Of a stretch of 64,000 nt of DNA, positions 40,674 to 52,419 are shown one piece after another. Made by a program: the position numbers and the translations under genes. Under the pieces are notes generated by a model. The model was not told the DNA's origin and did not search any database. It saw nothing but the letters and a program-made list of their open reading frames with translations. Each line of letters starts with the position of its first letter. Within the stretch, counting starts at the first letter, position 1. Source of the stretch: Deltaproteobacteria bacterium. Its GTDB lineage: Bacteria; Myxococcota_A; Polyangia; Nannocystales; Nannocystaceae. The stretch lies in the NCBI GenBank assembly GCA_016709225.1, contig JADJEE010000001.1, positions 1,178,001 to 1,242,000 of the forward strand, written 5' to 3'.

Positions 40674-41270
40674 GAACCCAGCAGCAACGCCCGCAAGCAC
40701 GCCAGCCGCAATCCCCTGCAGCGCGCGCTCATCGGTCACTTCACGCGGGTGCTGGTGCGCGAGGTCGCGGCGCTTCGACCGCGACGGGTGCTCGAGATCG
40801 GCTGTGGCGAGGGCCACATGTTGGCGGCGATCGCCGATGCAGGGTTGGGCGCGGAGCTCATCGGCGTCGAGCTGTCGGCGACCGCCGTCACGCACGCTCG
40901 GGCGCGCCTCGGCAGCCGGGCGCGCATCGAGCAGGGCAACGCGCTCACCCTCGCCGACGACCACGCCGCGGATGTCGTGCTCATGCTCGAGGTGCTCGAG
41001 CACCTCGCCGATCCGAGCGCGATGTTGCCGGTGCTGGCTCGACTGTGCCGCCCGTACCTGGTCGCGTCGGTGCCGTGGGAGCCGATGTTCCGGCTCGCCA
41101 ACCTCGCGCGCGGGCACCACCTGCGCCGGCTGGGCAACCATCCCGAGCACCTGCAGGCATGGAGTCGACGCGGCTTCCTCGAGTTCATCGGCCAACGCTT
41201 CGAGCTGCGCGGCGCGCCGCTCGTGCCACCGTGGACGATGGTGGTCGCGCGCGCGCGCGCGGACGAGTAA
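40644..41270 (+). CDS. Class I SAM-dependent methyltransferase
   Basis: A methyltransferase of up to 208 residues. SAM motif I is RRVLEIGCGEGHMLAAI (48-64), the acidic strand-2 end is IGVELSATAV, and motif II is VVLMLEVLEHLADP. Its small size and position among glycosyltransferase genes suggest methylation of a sugar or lipid-linked intermediate; no substrate motif is visible. A run of alternating CG dinucleotides near the 3' end (within 41250-41260) encodes ARARA. Start ambiguity comes from the tandem repeat at 40641-40673. GT2 follows 10 nt downstream, probably in one operon. Confidence 0.87.
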   Translation: MAHRMAHRMAEPSSNARKHASRNPLQRALIGHFTRVLVREVAALRPRRVLEIGCGEGHMLAAIADAGLGAELIGVELSATAVTHARARLGSRARIEQGNALTLADDHAADVVLMLEVLEHLADPSAMLPVLARLCRPYLVASVPWEPMFRLANLARGHHLRRLGNHPEHLQAWSRRGFLEFIGQRFELRGAPLVPPWTMVVARARADE

Positions 41271-41280
41271 GGTGGCGGAC

Positions 41281-42369
41281 GTGAAATCCACCAGCCTCGG
41301 CGTCTCGGTCGTCGTGCCGGTGTGGGACGAACGCGAGTCGCTGCCGCAGCTGCATCGCGAGTTGATCGCAGCGCTCGAGGGCTGCGGCCGCAGCTTCGAG
41401 GTGCTGTTCGCCGACGACGGCAGCACCGACGGCAGCGCCGACCTGCTCGACGCACTGGCCGCCGCGGATCCCCGCATCCGCGTGGTCCACCTGCGCAAGC
41501 ACTTCGGCAAGTCGCCGGCGCTGGCGGCCGCGTTCGAGCGGGTGCACGGCGAGGTCGTGATCACCCTCGACGGTGACCTGCAGGACGACCCCGCCTGCAT
41601 CCCGGAGTTCCTCGCGCGCATCGACGCCGGCGCCGACCTGGTGTCGGGCTTCAAGCAGGTGCGTCACGACCCCCTGGGCAAGACGCTGCCGTCGAAGTTC
41701 TTCAACCGCGTGGTCCGGTGGGTCTCACGGGTGCCGCTGCGCGACTTCAACTGCGGCTTCAAGGCCTACCGGCTCGCGTGCATCCGCGAGCTCAGCGTCT
41801 ACGGCGGCTTCCATCGCTTCTTGCCGGTGCTGGCGAGCGAGCGCGGCTTCCGGGTCGAGGAGCTGGTGGTGCAGCACCGGCCCCGCGTGCACGGGCACAG
41901 CAAGTTCGGCGCCCTTCGCATGTTCGAGGGCTCGCTCGATCTGCTGACGGTGCTGATGGTGACCCGCTTCCGCACCCGGCCGCTGCACCTGTTCGGGTTG
42001 CTGGCCGGCGTGAGCGGCACGGTCGGCCTCTCGCTGCTGGCGTACCTGACGGTGCTGTGGTTCATGGGCGAGCCCATCGGCACGCGACCACTGCTGACGC
42101 TCGGCGTGTTGCTCACGCTCGCGTCGATCCAGTTCGTCGGCACCGGTCTGGTCGCCGAGCTGCTGGTGCGCACGACCATCACCAACCGCGAGATCGTCTC
42201 GGTGCGCGAGTCGCCACCGCGCTCGCCCGTGCTCGCGCAGCACGGACGGCCGCCCGCCGTCCTGGCGCCGCCGCCCGGCCCCGCCGCCGCGCTCGCGCCG
42301 TCCGAGGCCTCCGGCCCGGCCCATGCGGGCGGTGGCGAAGCGCCATCGAGCTCGGGGCGACCGCCGTGA
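41281..42369 (+). CDS. GT2 family glycosyltransferase (DPM1/ArnC-like) with proline-rich tail
   Basis: A 362-residue membrane GT2. GT-A blocks are SVVVPVWDERESLPQLH, VLFADDGSTDGSADLL (42-57), ITLDGDLQDDPACIPEFL (DXD at about 99-103), and the family signature LRDFNCGFKAYRLACIRE. Two transmembrane helices lie at about 235-255 and 270-295. The last 60 residues are a Pro/Ala tail absent from typical members. It would load a sugar onto a polyprenyl phosphate. AAGGTGG lies 6 nt before GTG 41281, which is preferred over the GTG at 41272. Its stop overlaps the GTG of dtd (GTGA). Confidence 0.92.
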   Translation: MKSTSLGVSVVVPVWDERESLPQLHRELIAALEGCGRSFEVLFADDGSTDGSADLLDALAAADPRIRVVHLRKHFGKSPALAAAFERVHGEVVITLDGDLQDDPACIPEFLARIDAGADLVSGFKQVRHDPLGKTLPSKFFNRVVRWVSRVPLRDFNCGFKAYRLACIRELSVYGGFHRFLPVLASERGFRVEELVVQHRPRVHGHSKFGALRMFEGSLDLLTVLMVTRFRTRPLHLFGLLAGVSGTVGLSLLAYLTVLWFMGEPIGTRPLLTLGVLLTLASIQFVGTGLVAELLVRTTITNREIVSVRESPPRSPVLAQHGRPPAVLAPPPGPAAALAPSEASGPAHAGGGEAPSSSGRPP

Positions 42370-42818
42370 AGACGCTGGTGCAGCGGGTGAGCGAGGCGTC
42401 GGTCGAGGTCGACGGTGAGATCGTCGGTCGCATCGGCCGCGGGCTGGTGGCCTACGTGGGCGTCGAGCCAGGCGACGTCGAGGCCGACGCCCTGACCACC
42501 GCGCGCAAGCTCGCCGAGATGCGCGTGTTCCCGGGCCGCACCCCGATGGACCTCGACGTCCGCGAGGTCCAGGGCGCACTGCTGGTGATCAGCCAGTTCA
42601 CCCTGATGGCGTCGCTGCGCCGCGGTCGGCGGCCGAGCTTCGAGGGGGCCGCGACACCCGAGCTGGCGCGAACGCTCTACGAGCGCGTGTGCAGTGCGCT
42701 GCGCGATGCGGGGCTCGAGGTGCAGCAGGGCCGATTCGCGGCCCACATGATCGTGCGGCAGGTCGGCGATGGGCCGGTATCGATTCCCTTTGCGACCCAC
42801 GATGGCGCGCTGTTGTGA
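42366..42818 (+). CDS. dtd: D-aminoacyl-tRNA deacylase
   Basis: A 150-residue Dtd enzyme that hydrolyses D-aminoacyl-tRNAs in the cytosol, recycling mischarged tRNA. It begins MKTLVQRVSEASVEVDGE (from GTG), contains the catalytic SQFTLMA motif (76-82) and the Gly-cisPro loop VGDGPVSIPF (133-142), which normally reads NDGPVT; the essential D-G-P is kept. Length matches the family (about 145-155). The GTG overlaps the stop of the GT2 gene, an operonic arrangement that is common in compact genomes and need not be functional. Confidence 0.93.
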   Translation: MKTLVQRVSEASVEVDGEIVGRIGRGLVAYVGVEPGDVEADALTTARKLAEMRVFPGRTPMDLDVREVQGALLVISQFTLMASLRRGRRPSFEGAATPELARTLYERVCSALRDAGLEVQQGRFAAHMIVRQVGDGPVSIPFATHDGALL

Positions 42819-42879
42819 GCGACGACTTGCCCGAAGGATCGAGCATCGAGATCGATGGTGCGAAGGTGATGCACTGCGC

Positions 42880-42907
42880 TTGCGACCTCGGTGAACTCGG
42901 GTACCTT
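42880..42907 (+). promoter_or_regulatory. Candidate promoter TTGCGA-N16-TACCTT
   Basis: TTGCGA (42880-42885) and TACCTT (42902-42907) are separated by 16 nt, and TACCTT ends 7 nt before ATG 42915. The spacing to the start and the hexamers parallel the promoter at 2679-2706. Confidence 0.4.
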
Positions 42908-42914
42908 GGCTACG

Positions 42915-43547
42915 ATGCGGACGGTATGTGTACTCGCGTTGGTGTGTGCGTGTGCGACCTCGGATCGCGGGCCGGAGGCCGACGAGCTCGAGGCAACGCT
43001 GCGTGCGGGGTTCTTCCCGTCGCCGGCCAACTACCCCGGCAACGGTGACATCGCCGTGTACGAGGGGGCCTCGACGGCGAGCGAGGAGTGCCTCATCTAC
43101 ACCACCGTCGGCACCGAGGTGCACCAGGGCCCCGCCACCGGGCCGGTGATCGCACAGGTGGTCGGCAACACCATCCTCGATGCGAACGGCGTGACGCTGT
43201 GCACGCGCGACGGCAACGAGCTGGTGGAGCGGGTCCGCATCGGCGCGCAGGAGACCGACGAAGTGTTGTTCACCGTCATCGGCCGCTGGGTCTTCGAAGG
43301 CGACGTGGTCTTCGCCAACAAGACCATCGTGCAGATCCTGGCCGACCTCGACGCGCAGCTGCTCTATACCTTCAACGGTCCACACATCTACGACCACTCG
43401 CCGTGGGACGGCCCGGTGCTGGCGACCGCGACCTCGCCGCTCACCAACGCCAGCAAGACCCGCAAGCTGGTGCTGTCGTCGATGATCGCCGCGGAGTGCG
43501 GCGGGCTCGGCCTGTGGGTCGACGAAGACGGCGACCACACGCCCTGA
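42915..43547 (+). CDS. Lipoprotein of unknown function
   Basis: A 210-residue lipoprotein: leader MRTVCVLALVCACATSD with a lipobox at Cys11 or Cys13, without the long Ser/Thr linker seen in other local lipoproteins. The mature part is a compact beta-rich domain with paired cysteines (SEECLIYTTVG and GVTLCTRDGNE, then AAECGGLGLWVDEDG). I recognise no family. The start is ATG 42915, 7 nt after a promoter-like TACCTT and without a ribosome-binding site; an ATG at 42891 would add eight residues before the signal peptide. Confidence 0.78.
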   Translation: MRTVCVLALVCACATSDRGPEADELEATLRAGFFPSPANYPGNGDIAVYEGASTASEECLIYTTVGTEVHQGPATGPVIAQVVGNTILDANGVTLCTRDGNELVERVRIGAQETDEVLFTVIGRWVFEGDVVFANKTIVQILADLDAQLLYTFNGPHIYDHSPWDGPVLATATSPLTNASKTRKLVLSSMIAAECGGLGLWVDEDGDHTP

Positions 43548-43562
43548 CGCGGCCGCGCGTGC

Positions 43563-46520
43563 TCACGGGGTGACGGCCAGCCACGCGGCGATCTCGTCGC
43601 GCAGCGCGGCGTCGTCGAGTCGGTCGGCGTCGTGCGCGAGCGTCCGGCGCAGCGTGGCGAGCTCGGCCGCCGCCGGCTCATGGGCGGCGAGTGCCTGTGC
43701 GAGCGCGAGCTGACTGCGGCGTTGGTCGCTGAGCGGACGATCATGGGCGAGGTCGTGCTCGAGCGCCTCGCGGGCGAGCGCCACCGCCTCGGCGCCGCGG
43801 CCCTCGCTCCGGGCGAGCGCACTGCGGGCGACCGCGAGGTCGGAGACGTCGTGACTGGCAGGGTCGGCGAGCTCCGGCAGCAGCTGCCGCGCCGCGTCGC
43901 AGTCGCTGCGGGCGGCGGCCAGGTGCCCGAGGTGGACGTTGGCCTCGCAGCGATGGATGACGCTGCGCAGGCGCGAGACCACGCGGGTCCGGCCCGCGCG
44001 CTCGAACACCGCGATCGCGTCGGTGAAGGCGTCGACGGCCGCGGCGTCGTCACCCGCCGCCATCGCGCTCTGGCCGAGGTTGTTGAGTGCTGCCGCGGCG
44101 CGGATGTCCTTGCTGTCCCGACCGCCCATCAGCGCGACCGCCCGCACGAACGCCCCCTGCGACGCGGCCCACTCGCCTTGGCGCCGGTGCAGCACGCCCA
44201 GCGCGATGAGCACCTCGGCCACGCTCGGGTGCAGCGGACCATACACCGCCTCGCGGATCGCCAGCGCGCGCTGGTACAGCGCGCGCGCCCGGTCGTGATC
44301 GCGGCGCCCCTCCAGCACCGCGTTGCCGAGGTTCAGCGAGGTCGTCGCGACCAGCGGGTGGTCCTCGCCGCGCACGCGGCGTGCGTCGTCGAGTGCGAGC
44401 GCGAGCTGCTCCTCGGCCTCGGCCCAGCGCCCCATGCGGATCAACGTCAAGCCGAGATCGTTGCGGGTCCCCGCCAGCTGTGGCTCGTCGGGATCGATCG
44501 ACTGCCGCACCGAGATGGCCACGCGGAACTGCTCGAGCGCGAGCTCGGATTGATCGGCGTCGCGCATCACCACGCCGAGCGCGTGGGCCAGCCCGGCCTG
44601 CTGCCACGGCAGCTCCCCTGCCCGCTCGAGCGCGGCCTCGGCCGCGACGCGATGCAGCAGGCCCTGCTCGGGTCGGTGCTGATCGAGCCCGACCAGCTGC
44701 ACGAGCATGGTCCACGCGTCGGCCTCGAACTCGAACAGGTGCGCCCGCGCGGCGTCGCGGATCGCGGCGACGTAGGCCTCGTGGGCCGCCGCCAACTCGC
44801 CGCCACGCCGCAGCGCGTGGGCCAGCACCATGCGCGCGTGTACGCGGGTGCGCGCGTGCTCGAGCGCGCCCGCCTCGAGCCAGGCCGCGCGGGCGAGCTC
44901 GAGCGCGGGCGCGTTGCGATAGGCCCGCAGCTGCGCCTCGGCGTGGGCCAGGGTCTCGCGCACGCGCAGCACCTGGTCCTGCTCGTGCGGCAGCGGCGGG
45001 GCATCGTTCTCGCCCGGGCGGGCCGCCAAGCACGGCGCGGTCGCGGGCAGGCGCAGGGTCGCGTCGATGGCCTGCTCGACCATGCGCGCGTCGACCTCGT
45101 CGCCGGCCAGCAGCTCGACCAGCGCCGAGGCCTCGAGCAGGCGATCGTCGAGGCACGCCATGCGGTGGTCGAGCAGCGCGTCGGACTGCTCGCCGCGGAC
45201 GCGCGTGGCCTCGCAGACCTGCTCATGCAGGGCCAGCCAGCCGGCCATGCGTTCGTCGAGGATCGCCTTGCTCCGCTCGAATGCCGCCGCCGCGAAGCTC
45301 GAGCCGGTGTCCGCGAACGCGCTGCGAACGGCCTCGGCCTGCGCGGGACCCCACACCGCTGTGACCCGCTCGCGCGCCGTCGGGCATGGGTCGCCGGTGC
45401 CCAGCCACAGCGCCCCGGCGAGTCCGGCCGCCGCCGCGACCACGCCGCCGGCCGCCAACCACCGTCGACGCCGCCGCCGCGCCGTGCTGCGCTCGAGCGC
45501 GTCGATCAGCTCGTGCATGTCGCGGAAGCGACCCACCGGCTCGCGCGCGAGCATGCGGAACACCGCGCGATGCAGCCACGCCGGCACCTCGCGGTCGCGC
45601 GGCGGCGGCGAGATCTGGCCGTCGAGCGCGGCGTACATGGCCGTCTTCGCGTCGCCGCGAAACGGCAGCACGCCCCACAGCGCCTCGTACAGCGAGACCC
45701 CGAACGCGAACTGATCCGCGGCCGGCCCGACGCCTTGGTTGAGCATCTGCTCGGGGGCCATGTACGCCGGCGTGCCGACCCGACGACCGACCGCCGTGAG
45801 TCGCTCGGGCTGTGCGGCGATCGGTGTGCGGTCGTCGTCGTCGTCATCGAGCGAACGCTCGACGCTGTGGGGATCGCCGTGTTCGAGCGCGAGGCCGAAG
45901 TCGAGCACGACCACGCGCCCGCCCGACTCCACGCGGACGTTCGCGGGCTTGAAGTCGCGGTGGGTGATGCCAGCGGCGTGGGCGGCCGCGAGCCCGCGCG
46001 CGGCCTGCACGAACTTCACCACGATCTCGCGCCAGCTGCGGGGACGCTCGTCGAGCCATTCCGACAGCGACTGCCCCTCGACATACTCCATCGCGATGTA
46101 GAGGCGCCCCTCGAACACGTCGACGTCGTGGACCGCGACGACGTTGCCGTGCTTGAGCTTGGCCAGTGCCCGCGCCTCGCGGTGCAATCGCGCGCGGGCG
46201 GTCGCAGTGCGCTTGGGATCCTCGAACTCGCGCTGACGCAGCAGCTTGAGCGCGACCTTGCGATCGAGCTTGGGATCGTAGGCGGTGCACACCACGCCCA
46301 TGCCGCCGATGCCGATCACGTCGAGCACGGCGTAGCGACCGATCTTGCGCGGCAGCTCCGGCAGCGAAGGACGGGCCTGGGGCGGCGGATCGTCGTAGCC
46401 GACGGTCGGCGAGCTCACCCGCCCGCCGGCCAACACCACCAGCTCACCCGTCGTGCCCTCCGGCGACATGTGCAGCTCGACATGGTCGCGCAGTTGGGGG
46501 CGCGCCGACAAGGAATGCAT
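43563..46520 (-). CDS. Ser/Thr protein kinase with transmembrane helix and TPR sensor region
   Basis: A 985-residue Hanks-type kinase. Kinase domain about 61-345: glycine loop GIGGMGVV (70-77), catalytic Lys92 in VALK, catalytic loop HRDFKPANV (187-195, with Phe where Leu is usual), DFG (207-209) and YMAPEQML. The activation loop carries an acidic insert DDDDDD (about 225-230). A transmembrane helix (about 353-373) leads to an extracytoplasmic region of helical TPR units (about 600-930), probably a ligand- or protein-sensing module, as in many myxobacterial kinases. ATG 46520 is preferred; an internal Met at 46469 is possible. It follows the SDR gene by 59 nt. Confidence 0.93.
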   Translation of the reverse strand: MHSLSARPQLRDHVELHMSPEGTTGELVVLAGGRVSSPTVGYDDPPPQARPSLPELPRKIGRYAVLDVIGIGGMGVVCTAYDPKLDRKVALKLLRQREFEDPKRTATARARLHREARALAKLKHGNVVAVHDVDVFEGRLYIAMEYVEGQSLSEWLDERPRSWREIVVKFVQAARGLAAAHAAGITHRDFKPANVRVESGGRVVVLDFGLALEHGDPHSVERSLDDDDDDRTPIAAQPERLTAVGRRVGTPAYMAPEQMLNQGVGPAADQFAFGVSLYEALWGVLPFRGDAKTAMYAALDGQISPPPRDREVPAWLHRAVFRMLAREPVGRFRDMHELIDALERSTARRRRRRWLAAGGVVAAAAGLAGALWLGTGDPCPTARERVTAVWGPAQAEAVRSAFADTGSSFAAAAFERSKAILDERMAGWLALHEQVCEATRVRGEQSDALLDHRMACLDDRLLEASALVELLAGDEVDARMVEQAIDATLRLPATAPCLAARPGENDAPPLPHEQDQVLRVRETLAHAEAQLRAYRNAPALELARAAWLEAGALEHARTRVHARMVLAHALRRGGELAAAHEAYVAAIRDAARAHLFEFEADAWTMLVQLVGLDQHRPEQGLLHRVAAEAALERAGELPWQQAGLAHALGVVMRDADQSELALEQFRVAISVRQSIDPDEPQLAGTRNDLGLTLIRMGRWAEAEEQLALALDDARRVRGEDHPLVATTSLNLGNAVLEGRRDHDRARALYQRALAIREAVYGPLHPSVAEVLIALGVLHRRQGEWAASQGAFVRAVALMGGRDSKDIRAAAALNNLGQSAMAAGDDAAAVDAFTDAIAVFERAGRTRVVSRLRSVIHRCEANVHLGHLAAARSDCDAARQLLPELADPASHDVSDLAVARSALARSEGRGAEAVALAREALEHDLAHDRPLSDQRRSQLALAQALAAHEPAAAELATLRRTLAHDADRLDDAALRDEIAAWLAVTP

Positions 46521-46579
46521 GGCGCGTGGCGGCGTACGGCGAACGCGTCCCCGCAGACGTCGTTTCGGCCACGGGGCCT

Positions 46580-47317
46580 CTAGAACCCCACGCGTCGCAT
46601 GACGAACCGCGGCAGTGCGCGAATGACCAGCATCACCCAGCGCCACATCCATGGCGCGTACGTGATCGGACGGCCACGATCGATCGCCCGCAGGGCCGTG
46701 GCCGCGACCTGCTCGGGCTCGCCGGCGAACGGCGGTGGCCGGAGCCCCGCGGTCATCGTGGTCTTCACGAACCCGGGCTTGATGCACACCGTGCGCAGGC
46801 CCGCGGCGTGGAAGCGGTGATCGAGCGCCTCGAGGTACGCCGACAGGCCGGCCTTGGCCGCACCGTAGAGCCCGACCGGCTTGCGCCCGCGATCACCGGC
46901 GACCGACGAGAACACGCACAGCGTGCCGCCGCCGCGCGCCAGCAGCCGCACGCGCGCGGCCTCGCAGAACGACACGGTGTGGGTGAAGTCGATCGTCAAC
47001 AATCGACGCAGCAGCACCGGGTCGGCCTCGAGCGCGTCCTGGGTCGCGAACATGCCCGCGGTCACGACCACGGCATCGAGCCCACCCAGCGACGCCTCGG
47101 CGGTGGCGAGCGCGGGCTCGAAGTCGTCGGGCCGCTCGAGATCGCAACGCGCGACGGTGATGGTCGCCTGTGGTGCGCGCGCACGTAGGTCCGCGGCACT
47201 GCGCTCGAGGTCGTCGGGGTCGCGGCCCAGCAGACACACCGCGTCACCGCGCGCAGCGAGCAATCGCGCGAGTGCTCGACCCATGCCCTTGGTGGCCCCC
47301 AGCAGCGCAAGCTTCAC
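46580..47317 (-). CDS. Short-chain dehydrogenase/reductase
   Basis: A 245-residue classical SDR. The nucleotide-binding motif is LLGATKGMGRALARLL (5-20), with LGRDPDDL after strand 2, LCVFSSVAGDRG around the catalytic serine, and YGAAK as the active-site YXXXK (about 150-154). The pattern suggests NAD(P)-dependent reduction of a carbonyl. The LLGRDPDDLER and TTMTAGL elements resemble SDRs of the decaprenyl-phosphoryl-ketoribose/sterol-like clade, but the substrate is unknown. A GGAGGACGAC Shine-Dalgarno precedes GTG 47317. It is divergent from cutA and upstream of the kinase gene. Confidence 0.9.
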   Translation of the reverse strand: MKLALLGATKGMGRALARLLAARGDAVCLLGRDPDDLERSAADLRARAPQATITVARCDLERPDDFEPALATAEASLGGLDAVVVTAGMFATQDALEADPVLLRRLLTIDFTHTVSFCEAARVRLLARGGGTLCVFSSVAGDRGRKPVGLYGAAKAGLSAYLEALDHRFHAAGLRTVCIKPGFVKTTMTAGLRPPPFAGEPEQVAATALRAIDRGRPITYAPWMWRWVMLVIRALPRFVMRRVGF

Positions 47318-47453
47318 GTCGTCCTCCGTCCCGCCCCGCGCCGACGCTCTCGCATCGGCACGCCGCGGGCCCGACCATACCGAAAATCCGCCGCGTGGGC
47401 GCGCAGCGCTTGCCAAGCGCGGCGCGACGCCTCGACCATCACGGCACACCGCC

Positions 47454-47795
47454 ATGGTCACCCCGCCCGACTCGATCCGCGTGCTGTTCGTGACCATCCC
47501 GCCGACCCAGGCCGAGGCGTTCGTGCAGGCGCTGGTCGAGGCCCGGGTGGTCGCGTGCGGCAACATCCTGCCGGGGCGCTCGATCTATCGCTGGCAGGGT
47601 GCACTGTGCCGCGAAGACGAGGCGGTGGTGCTGCTCGAGACCACCGCCGACGCGCTCGAGGCCGCGATGGCGCACATCGCCGCCGCGCATCCCTACGACT
47701 GTCCGAAGATCATCGCGCTCGAGCCCCTCGCGGTCGCGGCCGCGTACGCGGCGTGGGTCCACGCCGAGCTCGGCGGTCGCTCGCAGACCGCCTGA
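47454..47795 (+). CDS. cutA: Divalent-cation tolerance protein CutA
   Basis: A 113-residue CutA1: FVTIPPTQAEAFVQALVE, then ARVVACGNILPGRSIYRWQG (VACGNI is the family hallmark), EAVVLLETTADAL and HPYDCPKIIALE. CutA forms a trimer of ferredoxin-like subunits and has been linked to copper tolerance and other signalling; its precise role remains debated. It is divergent from the SDR and ends on the base before the prolyl oligopeptidase gene on the other strand. The start is ATG 47454. Confidence 0.95.
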   Translation: MVTPPDSIRVLFVTIPPTQAEAFVQALVEARVVACGNILPGRSIYRWQGALCREDEAVVLLETTADALEAAMAHIAAAHPYDCPKIIALEPLAVAAAYAAWVHAELGGRSQTA

Positions 47796-50024
<2,229 letters not shown>

Positions 50025-50049
50025 GGCGGTCGCTGCCGGGCGGCACGGG

Positions 50050-50079
50050 GTTGTAGCGCCCCGGCGTCGCGCTCGACAA
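50050..50079 (-). promoter_or_regulatory. Candidate promoter TTGTCG-N18-TACAAC
   Basis: On the minus strand TTGTCG (50079-50074) and TACAAC (50055-50050) are separated by 18 nt, about 25 nt upstream of the peptidase ATG. The -10 lacks the consensus final T, so support is modest. Confidence 0.28.
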
Positions 50080-50110
50080 GCGCTGTCACGCCCGTGGTGC
50101 GGCGCCGGTG

Positions 50111-51037
50111 TCAGCGCAGTCGCGCGGGATCGAGGGTGTGGCGGCCGTGCTGCAGCCGCGCGGGATCGAAGTCCGCGATGAGCCGCTGCGGCTGCACGGC
50201 GGTGCGCCGGTCGTCGACGAGCCCGGCCGAGGCCGCGAGCACTGCAACCACCCGCGCCGGGTCGGCCCCGCCGGCACGCAGCGTCTGGAGATCGGGGGCG
50301 CCGTGTCGCTTCGAGAGCTTGGTGCCGTCGGGTCCGCACAGCAGCGGCACGTGAAGATGGCTCGGGGTCGGCAGCGCGAGCGCTCGCTGCAGCCACACCT
50401 GCCGCGGCGTCGCCGGCCACAGATCCTCGCCGCGTACGACCTGGTCGATGGCCATCGCCGCGTCGTCGACCACCACCGCGAGTGCGTACGCGAAGGCGCC
50501 GTCGCCCCGGCGCAGCACGAAGTCGCCGATGTCGCGCGCGACGTCCTGCGTCAGCTCGCCGAGTCGGCGGTCGTGGGCGCTCGCGCTCCCGCTGGGTGCG
50601 CGCCACCGCAACGATCTCGGCCGCGTGGGATCGCACCCATGCCGCAGACACGTGCCGGGGTAGATCGGCTCGACGCCGTGGGGCGCGGAGGCGATCTCAC
50701 GCAGCTCGCGGCGCGTGCACGTGCACGGATACGTCGCGAGCCGAGCGATCGCGGCGGCGTAGTGATCGCCGCGCTGCGACTGCCGGTACGGCCCGTGGGG
50801 GCCGCCGACGTCGGGGCCCTCGTCCCAGTCGAGTCCGAGCCACCGCAGATCGTCGATCACCAGCTGCTCGAAGCGCGGCTGCGATCGATCGGGATCGAGA
50901 TCTTCGATGCGCAGCACGAAACGCGCGCCGCTGGCACGCGCCGACAGCCACGCCAGCAGGGCCGTGCGTGCATTGCCGAGGTGCTGCGGCCCGGTGGGCG
51001 ACGGCGCGTAGCGACCGGCTCCGGGGGCCTCGGTCAT
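50111..51037 (-). CDS. gluQ: Glutamyl-Q tRNA(Asp) synthetase
   Basis: A 308-residue GluQRS, which attaches glutamate to the queuosine base of tRNA(Asp) rather than to a 3' end. It has the class I signature GRYAPSPTGPQHLGNARTA (8-26, HIGH-like), FVLRIEDLDPDR, the zinc-type CTCTRREL...YPGTC cysteines (about 104-130) and the KMSKS-like TKLSKRHG. The anticodon-binding domain of full-length GluRS is absent, as expected. The start is ATG 51037. It is divergent from the isoprenoid operon across a 305-bp region. Confidence 0.95.
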   Translation of the reverse strand: MTEAPGAGRYAPSPTGPQHLGNARTALLAWLSARASGARFVLRIEDLDPDRSQPRFEQLVIDDLRWLGLDWDEGPDVGGPHGPYRQSQRGDHYAAAIARLATYPCTCTRRELREIASAPHGVEPIYPGTCLRHGCDPTRPRSLRWRAPSGSASAHDRRLGELTQDVARDIGDFVLRRGDGAFAYALAVVVDDAAMAIDQVVRGEDLWPATPRQVWLQRALALPTPSHLHVPLLCGPDGTKLSKRHGAPDLQTLRAGGADPARVVAVLAASAGLVDDRRTAVQPQRLIADFDPARLQHGRHTLDPARLR

Positions 51038-51342
51038 GGGCCTGGATTGTCGCCGCAAATGCGCCCGCGCGGCCGCACGTGCAGCTGCGTGCACGCCACG
51101 GCGCCGCGCGGCGCGGCCGCATGCTGGCGCCGTGAGCGATGCGGCTGCGAACGCTGCCGCCGCAGTGACCGCGACTACGGCTGCGCGCCTGCTTTCGACA
51201 CGCTGCGCGATCGCAAACCGTGGCCCGCGAGCGACGGTGTTGCATCGATGCAACACCGCTCCGCGCCTCGAGAATCTCTCGTGCGGTCGATCACTCGCCC
51301 ACGCTGGCGCTGTACGCTCGAGTCTGTAAGCTCCACGCCAAG
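51038..51342. other. 305-bp gene-free divergent region upstream of the isoprenoid operon
   Basis: I find no convincing gene here. It is GC-rich and contains a perfect 22-bp palindrome at 51236-51257, about 86 bp upstream of the first gene, and TAAGCT (51327-51332) 10 nt before the fni start, a candidate -10. GACAAT lies 8 nt before the gluQ ATG on the other strand. The 5' two thirds hold no other structure I can see. Confidence 0.6.
51236..51257. promoter_or_regulatory. Perfect 22-bp palindrome, probable regulator-binding site of the isoprenoid operon
   Basis: GGTGTTGCATC and its exact reverse complement GATGCAACACC abut without a spacer, giving a perfect two-fold symmetric 22-bp site. The only large gene-free gap nearby is here, and the site lies about 70-90 bp upstream of the candidate -10 (TAAGCT), which suits an activator or an upstream operator. 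The odds of a random exact 22-bp palindrome at one position are about 1 in 4 million. The regulator is not in the window. Confidence 0.55.

Positions 51343-52415
<1,073 letters not shown>

Positions 52416-52419
<4 letters not shown>

Noticed and set aside
42689..43048. Plus-strand open frame overlapping dtd and the following lipoprotein
   Set aside because: It straddles the end of dtd and the start of the lipoprotein in a different frame, with no signal, motif or ribosome-binding site.
51038..51342. A small gene between gluQ and fni (for example a frame beginning near 51220)
   Set aside because: The residues upstream of ATG 51343 read as Arg-rich, low-complexity text, do not match the isomerase family, and cover the palindrome.
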